Position numbers and translations under genes: made by a program
Part shown: one piece after another, positions 53,503 through 62,427 of the stretch
How positions within the stretch are numbered: the stretch's first letter is position 1
Layout of the letters: each line of letters opens with the position of its first letter
The notes under the pieces: model-generated
Databases searched by the model: none
What the model saw: only the letters and a program-made list of their open reading frames with translations
What the model was told of the DNA's origin: nothing
From: JBEKIK01 sp050013075
GTDB taxonomy: Bacteria > Planctomycetota > Planctomycetia > Pirellulales > Thermoguttaceae
Assembly: GCA_050013075.1 (NCBI GenBank)
Contig: JBEKFZ010000006.1
Span: forward strand, 24,640-88,639
Direction: 5' to 3'
DNA: 64,000 bases

Positions 53503-53877
53503 TTGCATCTATTTAATATTTTATTCACTACGGAGTCACGGAGGACACGGAGAAACAACATTTGTTATTATTTATTCAGCGGCGGAAATAATTAAACAGT
53601 CGGAACTCGCTCTATTTTCATCACGAAAGCCCGAAAATACGAAACACAACCATGTTATCTTTTTCGTGATTTCGTTATTTCGCATTTTCGTGATTAAGCG
53701 GCTGTCCAAGAATAACTTTGGAGTTTGGAAGGCAAGGGGCCCTCACCCCTGGCCCCTCTCCCGCAAGCGGGAGAGGGGAGTAATACTTGGATAGCTACTA
53801 AGAATGTGAAAATTTGGATTTTACTCCGTGTCCTCCGTGACTCTGTGGTAATTGTCTTTTGTAAAATCGATTAATCT
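53503..53877. repeat. Composite CACGGAG palindrome, copy 2, with nested family A copy 6
   Basis: Left arm CACTACGGAGTCACGGAGGA (53526 on) and right arm ACTCCGTGTCCTCCGTGACT (53822 on). Inner pair: ATCACGAAAGCCCGAAAATA (53619 on) against CGTGATTTCGTTATTTCGCA (53666 on). Family A copy 6 (53739-53780, with CTCTCCC-GCAA-GCGGGAGAG) sits between the inner pair and the right arm. No gene supported. Confidence 0.85.
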
Positions 53878-55782
53878 ATGAAAGCATTTCTTCATTGGCT
53901 AAACGACCGAACTGGAATATGCGATGCGGTGGGCAATCTGTCCTGGGCGCCTTTGGCCGGCGGCGCTTGTTGGTGTCGAGCAGTGCCGGCCGCGATCATT
54001 TTCGCCTTTTGCATCCAGGCAATAACGGGCTTTTTTCTCTGGACCTATTATAGTCCAAGCACGCAGACCGCCTGGGAAAGCGTTTATTATCTGCAATACG
54101 AAGTGGCCGGCGGTTGGCTTTTAAGGGCGATTCACCATTATGCGGGCCAAACGCTGCCGGCGCTGGCGGGATTGTACCTGCTACAATTGATCGTGCGCGG
54201 TTGGTATCGGCCGTCGCGGGAAGCGGTTTATTGGACGGCGCTGTTGATGGGCCTGTGCACTCTGGCCCTGCTTTTGACCGGCGATCTGCTGGCTTGGAGC
54301 CAAAACAGTTACGCCGCCACGCAGGTGCGGACCAAGTTTCTCCTGCTTTTGCCGGGCGTGGGCGAATCGCTCTACAAAATCGCCGTAGGCGGGCCGGAGT
54401 TCGGACACCTCACGCTTACCCGATTCCTGGCCCTGCACATCGGAGTTTTTGCCGGTGGATTTTGCTTGCTGGCCGTGTTGAATCGGGTTTTTGCCCGGCG
54501 TGCGGCCAAGGCAATAGTTGAGCAGTCCTTTGGAGATGCCGCAAACAGCACTGGCGGAGCCAGTGGCACACGCGCAAACGCCACGGGCAGACAAGCTGCC
54601 CGTGGCGCCCAAGCGACTTATACCGAACCTTACTGGCCCGGCCAGGCATGGCGAAATGCGGTAGCGGGTCTTTTGGTGCTGGGGGTGGTCGTGATTCTGG
54701 CCTTGCGGCACGGCGCGTCGGGTGATCGTGCGGGCGTGGCCATCGGTTCGCCGGCCGACCTGGATCCGGCAAATTTTTACGCCGCCGCCCGGCCGGAATG
54801 GGCGTTCCGCGGCCTGTATGAATTTTCGCAGCTTTTTCCCGGCGAAAAGGCTATTGTGCCGATCTTCATCGTACCGGGACTGATCTTGGTTTTTTTCGTA
54901 ATCCTGCCGCTGATCGGGCGGACCGGCGTCGGGCATTACTGCAATATCACCGCCACATTGCTTTTACTCTCCGGAGTGGTATTTCTTTCGTATCGCTCGT
55001 TCGCCAAAGACGCCGCCGATCTCAATCAACAAAATTCCCTCGTCCAGGAACAGTGGCAGGCCGATCGAACTATTCAGCTTGTTCGGGCAAAGGGCATTCC
55101 CGCCACCGGGGCTTTGACCCTGTTACGCAATGATGATCTGACACAGACACGTAACATCTTTAAACAACAATGCGCTATTTGTCACAATGCCGTGGATCGA
55201 AAGGGACTGGGTATTAGAGCCATAGAACCTTCCGCTCCGAACTTGCACGGCTTTGCATCCAGAGAATGGATCGCCGGATTGCTCGATCCGAAGAGCATCG
55301 TCAGTCCCGCATATTTTGGCAATACCAAATTGCGAAATGGCGCGATGGCCAATTTTGTCAAGGAAAACCTGGGCGATAAATTGGACGCCGAGGAAAAAGA
55401 GCAACTGCGCAAGGTTGTCGCGGCCTTATCGGCCGAGGCCCAACTGCCGTCGCAGCAAGCCGTTGACGCCCGAGACGCGGGGATTATCGAGGAAGGCCGG
55501 AAATTGCTGGTCGATGATTTCAGTTGCACCAACTGCCATAAGTTCCGCGACCAAGGCAAGCTGGGCAGAGTGCCCGATTTGACCGGTTATGGTTCGGCTC
55601 AGTGGACCGCCGCGATGATCGCCGATCCCAAGTCAAAACGGTTCTTTGGCGGCAAGAATGATCGCATGATCTCTTATGCCGAAACCGGCGACCCGGCAAA
55701 AGACATCCTCGGCGAGCAGTCCATCAGACTTATCAGCGATTGGCTCCGCGGCCAGTGGTTTGAACCGGAAGCGAAAAAGTAA
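53878..55782 (+). CDS. Cytochrome b / dihaem cytochrome c fusion protein
   Basis: 634 residues. A cytochrome b N-domain (1-205, four membrane segments; RAIHHYAG with His86, LTRFLALH with His187), a loop, then a C-domain with three membrane segments and the Qo-like motif RPEWA (canonical PEWY). Two C-terminal cytochrome c domains follow (CAICH near 437, CTNCH near 556). With the Rieske protein upstream it would form a bc-type complex. Odd: the second His of each haem pair is missing (Tyr100; Leu201/Asn202), so the bH haem may be absent. Residues 224-244 (TGGASGTRANATGRQAARG) are encoded by two adjacent perfect palindromes. No Shine-Dalgarno. Confidence 0.9.
   Translation: MKAFLHWLNDRTGICDAVGNLSWAPLAGGACWCRAVPAAIIFAFCIQAITGFFLWTYYSPSTQTAWESVYYLQYEVAGGWLLRAIHHYAGQTLPALAGLYLLQLIVRGWYRPSREAVYWTALLMGLCTLALLLTGDLLAWSQNSYAATQVRTKFLLLLPGVGESLYKIAVGGPEFGHLTLTRFLALHIGVFAGGFCLLAVLNRVFARRAAKAIVEQSFGDAANSTGGASGTRANATGRQAARGAQATYTEPYWPGQAWRNAVAGLLVLGVVVILALRHGASGDRAGVAIGSPADLDPANFYAAARPEWAFRGLYEFSQLFPGEKAIVPIFIVPGLILVFFVILPLIGRTGVGHYCNITATLLLLSGVVFLSYRSFAKDAADLNQQNSLVQEQWQADRTIQLVRAKGIPATGALTLLRNDDLTQTRNIFKQQCAICHNAVDRKGLGIRAIEPSAPNLHGFASREWIAGLLDPKSIVSPAYFGNTKLRNGAMANFVKENLGDKLDAEEKEQLRKVVAALSAEAQLPSQQAVDARDAGIIEEGRKLLVDDFSCTNCHKFRDQGKLGRVPDLTGYGSAQWTAAMIADPKSKRFFGGKNDRMISYAETGDPAKDILGEQSIRLISDWLRGQWFEPEAKK
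54549..54607. repeat. Two perfect palindromes in frame in the cytochrome b loop
   Basis: CACTGGC-GGA-GCCAGTG (54549-54565) and CGCCACGGGCAG-ACAAG-CTGCCCGTGGCG (54579-54607). They lie between the N- and C-domains of the cytochrome b part and keep the frame. Confidence 0.9.
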
Positions 55783-55797
55783 CTACAATAAAATAAT

Positions 55798-56026
55798 CAA
55801 CACGGAGGCACGGAGTACACAGAGGAAAAAAGCAGCTTTTTTATCACAAAAAGCCGAAAGAACAAAAGCACGAAAAAGATATTTTGTGTTAATATTTCGT
55901 GTTTTCGTACTTTCGAACTTTCGTGATGAAAATGGAGAGAGTTTTAACCGTTTTTATTTCCGGTTTATTTCCGTCGTTTTTTTAAATACCATTATTCTGT
56001 GTTCTCCGTGGCTTGGTGGTAATTGC
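55798..56026. repeat. Composite CACGGAG palindrome, copy 3
   Basis: Left arm CAACACGGAGGCACGGAGTA (55799 on), right arm GTGTTCTCCGTGGCTTGGTG (55998 on). Inner pair CACAAAAAGCCGAAAGAAC (about 55845) and GTACTTTCGAACTTTCGTG (about 55906). The left arm starts 16 bp after the cytochrome stop. Confidence 0.85.
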
Positions 56027-56140
56027 CAGTTTCTCAAAACGCCCCATCTTGTCTATATTTCCGCCCAGACCCACTAATGGGCGGTAAATCTTACTGAAAC
56101 GCTACAGTTTACCAAGTTTTTAGCCGATTTTATCAACACC

Positions 56141-56926
56141 ATGTGGTGCCGACAGTGTCAACAAGACGTCCCTGCAATTGCAAGTTCGGGCGAGAGGAAG
56201 TTTTGCTGTCCGCGGTGTGGCGAGGACGTAGGCGTTCAATGCCCAGCGGATACGGACGCAAAAACATCCTCGTCTGATCCGCCGCCGGCATCCGCACGCG
56301 CTGAGGAAATGCCCACTAATGACTGTTGGGAACTCGACGAGCGGCTTTGGGACATTGCCCAGGTGTTGCAGGTCGAAACGGCCCGGGGCCATCGCCGGGA
56401 AAAGGCCGACGGAGGTGAAGTAACGCGGTTCGATCAAGCCCATGAAATAAAGGCGTCGGGAACCGTTTTTAATCGTGGTTCAATTAATTCAAGTAAAAAA
56501 ACGGTCCTTGACACCTTTATTTCCACCTTTATTTCCGCACTGATCTGGTCGGCATTGTCGCTGGGAACGGCGGCCTTGGTTTGCGGCGGGGTTTTGTTGG
56601 GTTGGTCGCTTTGGACCGGACGCGGCGAATTGTGGAGTATCGGATTGCCGATTGCCGCTGGCGGCATGATTTGTTTATTGATCGGACTGGCGCTCGAGAT
56701 TAATCGCTTTTCGCGCGACAACCATCATACGGTTTCCAAGCTCGACGAGGTGGACGAGAAACTCCGCGATCTAAAAACAATCGCCTCCTTTTTAGACGCC
56801 GGAGGCGGCCCGTCGTCCGCGGCCTTTTACACGCATCTGGCAGGAGGGGCGAATCCCCAACTCCTGCTGAGCGATTTGAAAGGCCAACTGGACTTGCTTG
56901 AGACGGAGATCGGGGATCAAGAATAA
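56141..56926 (+). CDS. Zinc-ribbon membrane protein with C-terminal coiled coil
   Basis: 261 residues. The N-terminal zinc ribbon has CRQC at 3-6 and CPRC at 24-27. A disordered linker follows, then two membrane segments (about 132-155 and 166-187), and a C-terminal helical/coiled-coil part (HHTVSKLDEVDEKLRDLKTI). I recognise the general planctomycete zinc-ribbon/TM layout but not a function. Residues from about 103 to 127, just before the first membrane segment, are encoded by an inverted repeat of the REP-like type (56446-56522). Confidence 0.65.
   Translation: MWCRQCQQDVPAIASSGERKFCCPRCGEDVGVQCPADTDAKTSSSDPPPASARAEEMPTNDCWELDERLWDIAQVLQVETARGHRREKADGGEVTRFDQAHEIKASGTVFNRGSINSSKKTVLDTFISTFISALIWSALSLGTAALVCGGVLLGWSLWTGRGELWSIGLPIAAGGMICLLIGLALEINRFSRDNHHTVSKLDEVDEKLRDLKTIASFLDAGGGPSSAAFYTHLAGGANPQLLLSDLKGQLDLLETEIGDQE
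56446..56522. repeat. REP-like inverted repeat in frame in the zinc-ribbon gene
   Basis: The left arm AATAAAGGCGTCGGGAACCG plus TTTTT (56446-56470) and the right arm, inverted, AATAAAGGTGTCAAGGACCG plus TTTTT (56498-56522) match at 21 of 25 positions. The half element at the 5' end of the Rieske gene (52911) has the same word GGTGTCAGGAACCG. Confidence 0.85.
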
Positions 56927-56981
56927 CGGTCTATTGTGGTGTAGCCGTCTGGCCTGCGCCCGTTCGGACAATAAAGATCGT

Positions 56982-58592
56982 CTATGCCCGGAGCCGCTCA
57001 AGGATCTCGCTTAGGCAATCTTCTTTTTTCACGCGCCATTGTTTGAGGGTGTCGCGGTCGCGGACGGTGACGGTGCCGTCTTGCAGGGTTTGGCCGTCGA
57101 CGGTGATGCAGAAGGGCGTGCCGACTTCATCCTGCCGGCGATAGCGGCGGCCGACCGCGCCCTTTTCATCGTAGAAAACGTTCATGTGCGGTTTCAGCGC
57201 CGAATATATTTCCTTGGCGACCTCGGGCATGCCGTCTTTTTTGACCAGCGGAAAAACGGCCGCCTTTACCGGCGCCAGGCGGGGATGGAATTTGAGAAAC
57301 ACGCGCTTGGCGGGTTTGCCGTTTTCGTCCGGGGCTTCGTCTTCGTTGTAAGCCTCGCATAGAAAGGCCAGGGCCGCCCGATCCGCTCCAGCCGAAGGCT
57401 CGATCACGTGCGGGATGAATCGCTCGCGGGTCTGATCGTCGAAATAGGTAAGATCCTTGCCGGATCCGCGATATTTCGGCTTGCCTTCGGCATCGAGTTC
57501 CACCACGAGCGAGTCGCCCGAGCGCACGAGTTTGCCTTCCGTATGGCTGCGCAGGTCGAAATCGCCGCGATGGGCCACGCCCTCCAATTCGCCGAATTCG
57601 CCGGGCGGCAGGAAAGGGAAGGCGTATTCGATGTCGGCCGTGCCGCAGGAATAGTGGCTGAGTTCCGCCTTTTCGTGATCGCGCAGGCGCAGCCGGTCGC
57701 CGGCCAGGCCCAGGTCCAGATACCAGCGGTAGCGCCGATCGCGCCAGTACTTGTACCACTGCGGCGAGGTGGAAGGATGGCAGAAAAATTCGATTTCCAT
57801 CTGCTCGAACTCGCGCGAGCGGAAGGTGAAATTCCGAGGGGTGATCTCGTTGCGAAAGCTTTTTCCTATCTGTGCGATGCCGAAAGGAATTTTCACCCGC
57901 GTGCTGTCCAGGACGTTTTTGAAATTGACGAAGATTCCCTGGGCGGTCTCGGGCCGGAGAAAGGTCTTGCTGCTTTCATCGCGGATTGCGCCGGTATGGG
58001 TCTCGAACATCAGGTTGAATTCGCGGGGCTCGGTTATAGTACCCAGGGTTTTTGCGTCCGGGCCGAGCACTTGGGAGAAATCCTTGATTGTAGTAAGCGA
58101 GACAAGCGGCCCATCCCAGGCAAGTTCGTCAACATGCTTTGCGCGGAGATTGAAATACTTTAGCGCCTTTTGTTGCGTATCCTCAAGACCTTCTTGTCCG
58201 CCGGCCTCGGTGGCCACGAATATCCGTTGTTCCTTGCAGCTTACCCAACGGCCTTGGACCTGATCGTAGCGATAACGGCGTTTCGACTCGCGGCAATCGA
58301 CCAGATAGTCGTGGAACAAGTCGTAGTGGCCAGAGCATTTCCAAACCTGGGGATGCATGATGATCGTTGAGTCCAGTCCGGTCATTTCATAAGCCGAAGG
58401 TGCGCCGGCGGGGACATCCAGTTCGTTATGGCCGGTGACCATGTCGCGCCACCATGCCTCGCGGATGTTTCGCTTCAGTTCCACGCCCAGGGGTCCGTAA
58501 TCCCAAAAGCCGTTCAGTCCGCCGTATATTTCGCTGGATTGAAAGAGAAATCCGCGTCGCTTGCAAAGCGCTACCAATTGTTCCATTTCCAT
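56982..58592 (-). CDS. glyS: Glycyl-tRNA synthetase (single-chain, class II)
   Basis: A 536-residue alpha2-type glycyl-tRNA synthetase. LCKRRGFLFQSSEIYGGLNG and FWDYGPLGVELKRNI open the protein, the motif 2 region RPETAQGIFVNFKNVL, GKSFRNEITPRN and REFEQMEIEFF follow, motif 3 is VIEPSAGADRAALAFL, and the anticodon-binding domain (FHPRLAPVKAAVFPLVKK) is C-terminal. It charges tRNA-Gly. Many bacteria use the alpha2beta2 type instead. The leader is a G-poor CCACTAACCACTAAACGACC tract without Shine-Dalgarno. Confidence 0.97.
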   Translation of the reverse strand: MEMEQLVALCKRRGFLFQSSEIYGGLNGFWDYGPLGVELKRNIREAWWRDMVTGHNELDVPAGAPSAYEMTGLDSTIIMHPQVWKCSGHYDLFHDYLVDCRESKRRYRYDQVQGRWVSCKEQRIFVATEAGGQEGLEDTQQKALKYFNLRAKHVDELAWDGPLVSLTTIKDFSQVLGPDAKTLGTITEPREFNLMFETHTGAIRDESSKTFLRPETAQGIFVNFKNVLDSTRVKIPFGIAQIGKSFRNEITPRNFTFRSREFEQMEIEFFCHPSTSPQWYKYWRDRRYRWYLDLGLAGDRLRLRDHEKAELSHYSCGTADIEYAFPFLPPGEFGELEGVAHRGDFDLRSHTEGKLVRSGDSLVVELDAEGKPKYRGSGKDLTYFDDQTRERFIPHVIEPSAGADRAALAFLCEAYNEDEAPDENGKPAKRVFLKFHPRLAPVKAAVFPLVKKDGMPEVAKEIYSALKPHMNVFYDEKGAVGRRYRRQDEVGTPFCITVDGQTLQDGTVTVRDRDTLKQWRVKKEDCLSEILERLRA

Positions 58593-58703
58593 GGTCGTTT
58601 AGTGGTTAGTGGTGAGTGGCGAGTGATGAGTGGTTAGGAAGGTCGTATTCTTCGTTTAGCCCCGGAGCTTGCTTCGGGAGAGGGAACTTGTCAATATTCA
58701 ACT
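58593..58703 (-). promoter_or_regulatory. CCACTAAC tract before glyS, and family E word
   Basis: On the minus strand the leader reads CTAACCACTCATCACTCGCC then ACTCACCACTAACCACTAAA before the ATG at 58592. Further up is the family E hairpin word AGCCCCGGAGCTTGCTTCGG (58656-58675 as read on the plus strand), next to the 3' end of comB. Confidence 0.5.
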
Positions 58704-59477
58704 TTACTTTATAACTTGTATGCGGGATGTTTCCGGGTTGAATTGGGGGACAATCGCAAAGCGGTCGATTTGGGCGGCGGCAAGGATGTCTTTTTCCAGT
58801 CCCACAGCCACAAGGTTTTGGCCGCCAAGACTATGACGCAGTATTTTTGCCAATGGTTCAGGCTTGGGCAGTTGAGCCGCCGACGCCCGGGCAATTTCTA
58901 AAGTATGCCGCCATAATTCGCGTGCGGCAATGGCCTGGTCGTTGAGTTTGCATTGCATACCCCCCTGACGCTGGAGTTTTTCGGCCAACATGCCGGCCAA
59001 GAGGATATCATCTTCGCTGGATTGTCCGTCGGTGCCGGCACAAAGAAGATGAATCGTTTCCTGCCCGAGCAGTTTTTGCACTACTGCCGAAGCATTAACA
59101 AACGCCCCGAGCAGAATTTTGTGGGCCTTCCGGGCGTGCAGCAAGGCTTGGGTTCCATTTGTGGTGGTGAATACGACCGTTTTCCCACGGACCCGGTCGG
59201 GCGTGTACTGCTCCGGCGAATTGCCCAGATCGAATCCTTCGATGGGCAATCCGCCGCGTTCACCGCCGAGGATTTTTTTATTCGGCGAAAACCTTGCGGC
59301 AATTCGATGGGCTTCGTCAATTTCGCGGCAAGGAATAACCGCTTTCGCCCCGGCCTGTAGTGCGTAAATAATAGTCGTCGCCGCCCGAAGCACGTCGATT
59401 ACAACCACCGTCCCGCCGGCAAGCGACTCCGGATCGGCGAATTTCGGCAGGGCGTAAACATGAAGTCGTGAAAGCAT
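58704..59477 (-). CDS. comB: 2-phosphosulfolactate phosphatase family protein
   Basis: 257 residues of the ComB family, whose archaeal member dephosphorylates 2-phosphosulfolactate in coenzyme M synthesis; in bacteria it may serve sulfolactate or another phosphoester. Visible: VVVIDVLRAATTIIYALQAGA near 24-44, GERGGLPIEGFDLGNSP, TTNGTQALLHARKA and CAGTDGQSSEDDILLAG. No other sulfolactate genes are close, so the real substrate is open. Confidence 0.9.
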   Translation of the reverse strand: MLSRLHVYALPKFADPESLAGGTVVVIDVLRAATTIIYALQAGAKAVIPCREIDEAHRIAARFSPNKKILGGERGGLPIEGFDLGNSPEQYTPDRVRGKTVVFTTTNGTQALLHARKAHKILLGAFVNASAVVQKLLGQETIHLLCAGTDGQSSEDDILLAGMLAEKLQRQGGMQCKLNDQAIAARELWRHTLEIARASAAQLPKPEPLAKILRHSLGGQNLVAVGLEKDILAAAQIDRFAIVPQFNPETSRIQVIK

Positions 59478-59561
59478 GATTGCAATGGAACAAGTCGCTC
59501 AGACTGCATCTGAAGGATATTCGCGTACCCTTGCACCTTGTTTCTAGCACGGTATAAAGCT

Positions 59562-59593
59562 GTAAACAAAACCCCCGGTGTGTTCACCGGGGG
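59562..59593 (-). terminator. Intrinsic terminator of the DUF11 protein gene
   Basis: On the minus strand CCCCCGGTG-AACA-CACCGGGGG is followed by TTTTGTTT: nine perfect pairs and a T-run, about 80 bp after the stop at 59671. Confidence 0.85.
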
Positions 59594-59670
59594 CTAATTA
59601 GGAGTGTACGAATTAATATGCTTGATACAAAAATAATGCAATCAAACATCAAGCAAATACTCTGCCCCCA

Positions 59671-61971
59671 TCACTCATCGGCGTACACCCGGGTGCTTTC
59701 TTCCTTGGTCACGGGGGATTGCATTTCGTCGGTGACCAGTTGGAATTTGGTCCTGAGATCGCCGGGGCGGATGCCTTTGGCCTTGATGCGATAAGTGGCG
59801 TCGGCCTTGGGATCGAGCCGGGCCAGGCCCTCGAACACGACGCGGCCGGATTCGATTGCATGGCGCGTGGGGCCTTCGGCGGCCAGGGGCTGCATTTCGC
59901 CGGGCAGGAGCACGGCCAAGCGCACGTTGCTGGCGGCCTTTGAACCCTGATTAACCACGCGGACCACGTAGGTCGTTTCGCCGCCGACCTCGATGGGGCC
60001 GGTAACATCGACCGGTTGAAAAACGATTGAGGCGATGCCTTCGACCAACACCGGCTGTTCTTTTTCCACGGCCAGGCCTTTTTGGGCCGTGCCGCGAAGT
60101 TTGATGCTCTGCTGGCCGGCCTCGACCGGCATGGTGACCAGTTCCACCGAGCCGGTCTCGTTGCAGGGCAACTCTTGCAGGCGCCAGTGAACCGCTCGAT
60201 TCGCCTCCTCGTAATGCCCGGAGTTGTTGGCGCTTATGAATTTCAGGCCCGGCGGCAGATAGGCCACCAACTCCACCTGCTGGGCGGCGGCCGTGCCCGG
60301 ATTGGAAAGCGAAACCTGATACACCGCTTCGCGTTCCAGGTAGCGGCGCTTGGGACCTTCCAAGGCGATATCCAATTTTGGCGAGATCACTTGCAATTCC
60401 AGGCGTTCTTGGGTTTGCAGATTGCCGTCGGCCCGTGCGGTCAGTAAGTTTACGGCCTGGCCGGGCGAGACGGCGGCCATGGGCAGATCGAGTTTCTTGC
60501 TCTCGCCAGGGCGCAGATCGCCCACGTCGTATTCCAAATCCGCGCCTTTGGGATGTTGCAGCCCGGCGGGGAGGTGCTCTTCCAGCACCACGCCCGTGGC
60601 CACGCCCGTGCCCGGATTCGAGACGACGATCGACAACACCACTTGTTCGCCGATCAGCACTTTTTCCTGGGCCGAGAGTTCCAGGGCCAGTTTCGGCCGG
60701 GTGGAGATTGTGCGGGCTGATGCGTCCGCGCCGAAGTGGAGCGTTGCCACGCTGCCGATTTCGCCCTCGGCCGTGGGCATTACCTCCATTTCGACCGACG
60801 CTTCCTGTCCAGGTTGAAGCGTGCCTATGGTCCAGACGATCTCGCCGCGCGGGCCTTGCGAGGCCCTGGGGGTCGTGCCGAGTAGTTTCGTTCCCCTGGG
60901 CGTCTGGTCGTGGATTTCCACTTGTCCGGCTGGAATCGAGCCCGTGTTGCGAACCGCGATCTTGAACACCGCCGGGCGGCCCACTTGGATTTCGTTTGGG
61001 GCGAATTTTTGGATGGTCACTTGAGGAGTTTGTGCGCCTTCGAGTTGTTTTGAGCCCGGTTGACCGGTTCCGTCGCTGTTTGCAAAACCCTCGGCGGCGG
61101 AATTTCCTGTATTTCCCGTCAATAAACCGGAATTGCGATCCCGTCCCTTATCGGCGGTTTGCGAAAGTGCTCTGGGCGCAGATAACGGATCGGCCTTAAA
61201 CGGAGCAGGCTCCCGGCCATTGGACGACAAGGGCGTCAGGCCGGCCGAGCGATTGTCGTAGTGATCGGCTGATTTTCCCAAAGCGGAACGACCGTCGGGC
61301 GGATTTCCCGCATCGGCATAACGATCCGCGGTTCCACCGGCGGCATAAGAGCGGTCGGCCGCGCTCCGGCCGGTGGGATATTGCTCGACCATCGGCGGGT
61401 AGGATGGATTTTGCTTTGATAGTGAATGTCCGGCATTGCTCTGGGGATCGCCGCGGTTGAAAGTCGGACCGGCATTGGAAGGACTATTGAGGTTGGGTCC
61501 CACGAGTTGTGGATATCGCGATTGGTCCGCGCCGCGGTCGGTTGGCGGCGGATCGAGCGCCGCGGCATCAGGGATACTATTGTTGGGCAATGTTTGTGGA
61601 ACAGGCTGATTGCCTAGGGATCCGCCTTTATGGGCCGAAAGACCAAAGGGATCCGCGCCGGGATGAGCGGCGGAATCGGCGGCCGAGGCGTCGGCGGCGG
61701 CTCTTTTCACCCGGGAATCATTAATGGATTTTTTATCGAATGAATTATCGTCAGCCGGTCCGGCCCGAAGCGTGTTGTCTCGTAAAGGATTAACCGTGTA
61801 ATTTGGGGACGTGGTTTGTGCATCGGGACCACGCAATGGAGATGCATCATCGGCCGCGGTATTGTCCGAGGAATATCTATCGACTGCCCCTCGCTGGGCG
61901 TAGGCATAGGCGATTAGGCCCAGGACAACAATTATCGCCAACGCGCCGATACGAAAGAAAAGACGTTTCAT
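59671..61971 (-). CDS. Large exported protein with DUF11-type repeats
   Basis: 766 residues. A signal/anchor segment is at 7-25. Residues 30-320 are low complexity (Asp, Ser, Gly, Asn, Pro). From about 325 to the end come four or so beta-sandwich repeats of the DUF11 type, each with a Gly-x-x-ala-x-f/y-x-I-x-V-x-N-pG pattern: VGRPAVFKIAVRNTGSIPAG; IGEQVVLSIVVSNPGTGVAT; REAVYQVSLSNPGTAAAQQV; GGETTYVVRVVNQGSKAASN. Such proteins are surface or wall associated in planctomycetes. A strong terminator follows; the promoter should lie in 61972-62100. Confidence 0.8.
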   Translation of the reverse strand: MKRLFFRIGALAIIVVLGLIAYAYAQRGAVDRYSSDNTAADDASPLRGPDAQTTSPNYTVNPLRDNTLRAGPADDNSFDKKSINDSRVKRAAADASAADSAAHPGADPFGLSAHKGGSLGNQPVPQTLPNNSIPDAAALDPPPTDRGADQSRYPQLVGPNLNSPSNAGPTFNRGDPQSNAGHSLSKQNPSYPPMVEQYPTGRSAADRSYAAGGTADRYADAGNPPDGRSALGKSADHYDNRSAGLTPLSSNGREPAPFKADPLSAPRALSQTADKGRDRNSGLLTGNTGNSAAEGFANSDGTGQPGSKQLEGAQTPQVTIQKFAPNEIQVGRPAVFKIAVRNTGSIPAGQVEIHDQTPRGTKLLGTTPRASQGPRGEIVWTIGTLQPGQEASVEMEVMPTAEGEIGSVATLHFGADASARTISTRPKLALELSAQEKVLIGEQVVLSIVVSNPGTGVATGVVLEEHLPAGLQHPKGADLEYDVGDLRPGESKKLDLPMAAVSPGQAVNLLTARADGNLQTQERLELQVISPKLDIALEGPKRRYLEREAVYQVSLSNPGTAAAQQVELVAYLPPGLKFISANNSGHYEEANRAVHWRLQELPCNETGSVELVTMPVEAGQQSIKLRGTAQKGLAVEKEQPVLVEGIASIVFQPVDVTGPIEVGGETTYVVRVVNQGSKAASNVRLAVLLPGEMQPLAAEGPTRHAIESGRVVFEGLARLDPKADATYRIKAKGIRPGDLRTKFQLVTDEMQSPVTKEESTRVYADE

Positions 61972-62159
61972 GGGAAATCCCCAGGAAAAAGATGAGGTTT
62001 GTGGGAAAATCGGCTAGTCGGGAAATCTGGGCAAGCCGTATCTACAATAAAGCCAAAAATCGCCCTATTTCCAGACAATTGGCCCGGTAAGTACCAAAAA
62101 TAGGCTTAGGAGGGAAGGGCAATTTTCTAAAGCGGACAGGGGTGTCTTTGCATTGATAT

Positions 62160-62301
62160 TCGAGCGCATTTTGTGAGCATGTGTTTTTATTGCAAATTGT
62201 AAATTGAACAACCATAACTACTTGCGCGATTTGTCAAATGACTTCCGTACTCCGTACTTCGTACTTTTAACTTAAAACTGAATACTGAAAACTGATAACC
62301 T
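62160..62301. repeat. Long dispersed repeat, copy 2 (partner at 3016-3172)
   Basis: Same ordered words as copy 1: GAGCGCATTTTG, GCATGTG plus T-run, TTGCAAATTGTAAATTGAAC, AACCATAACTACTTGCGCGA, TTTGTCA, then CCGTAC words and ACTGAAAACTGATAACCTCC. The rest of 61972-62427 shows nothing else I can support. Confidence 0.85.
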
Positions 62302-62427
62302 CCCACCATCTACCACCTAACATGAAGGCTATGATTGCATCTATTGGGACGCGCTTGGGGGTCGGGGATTGGAAAATACATTTGATTTGGTAAATATGGT
62401 AAATATCAATCCCAGCGGAGATGTCTA

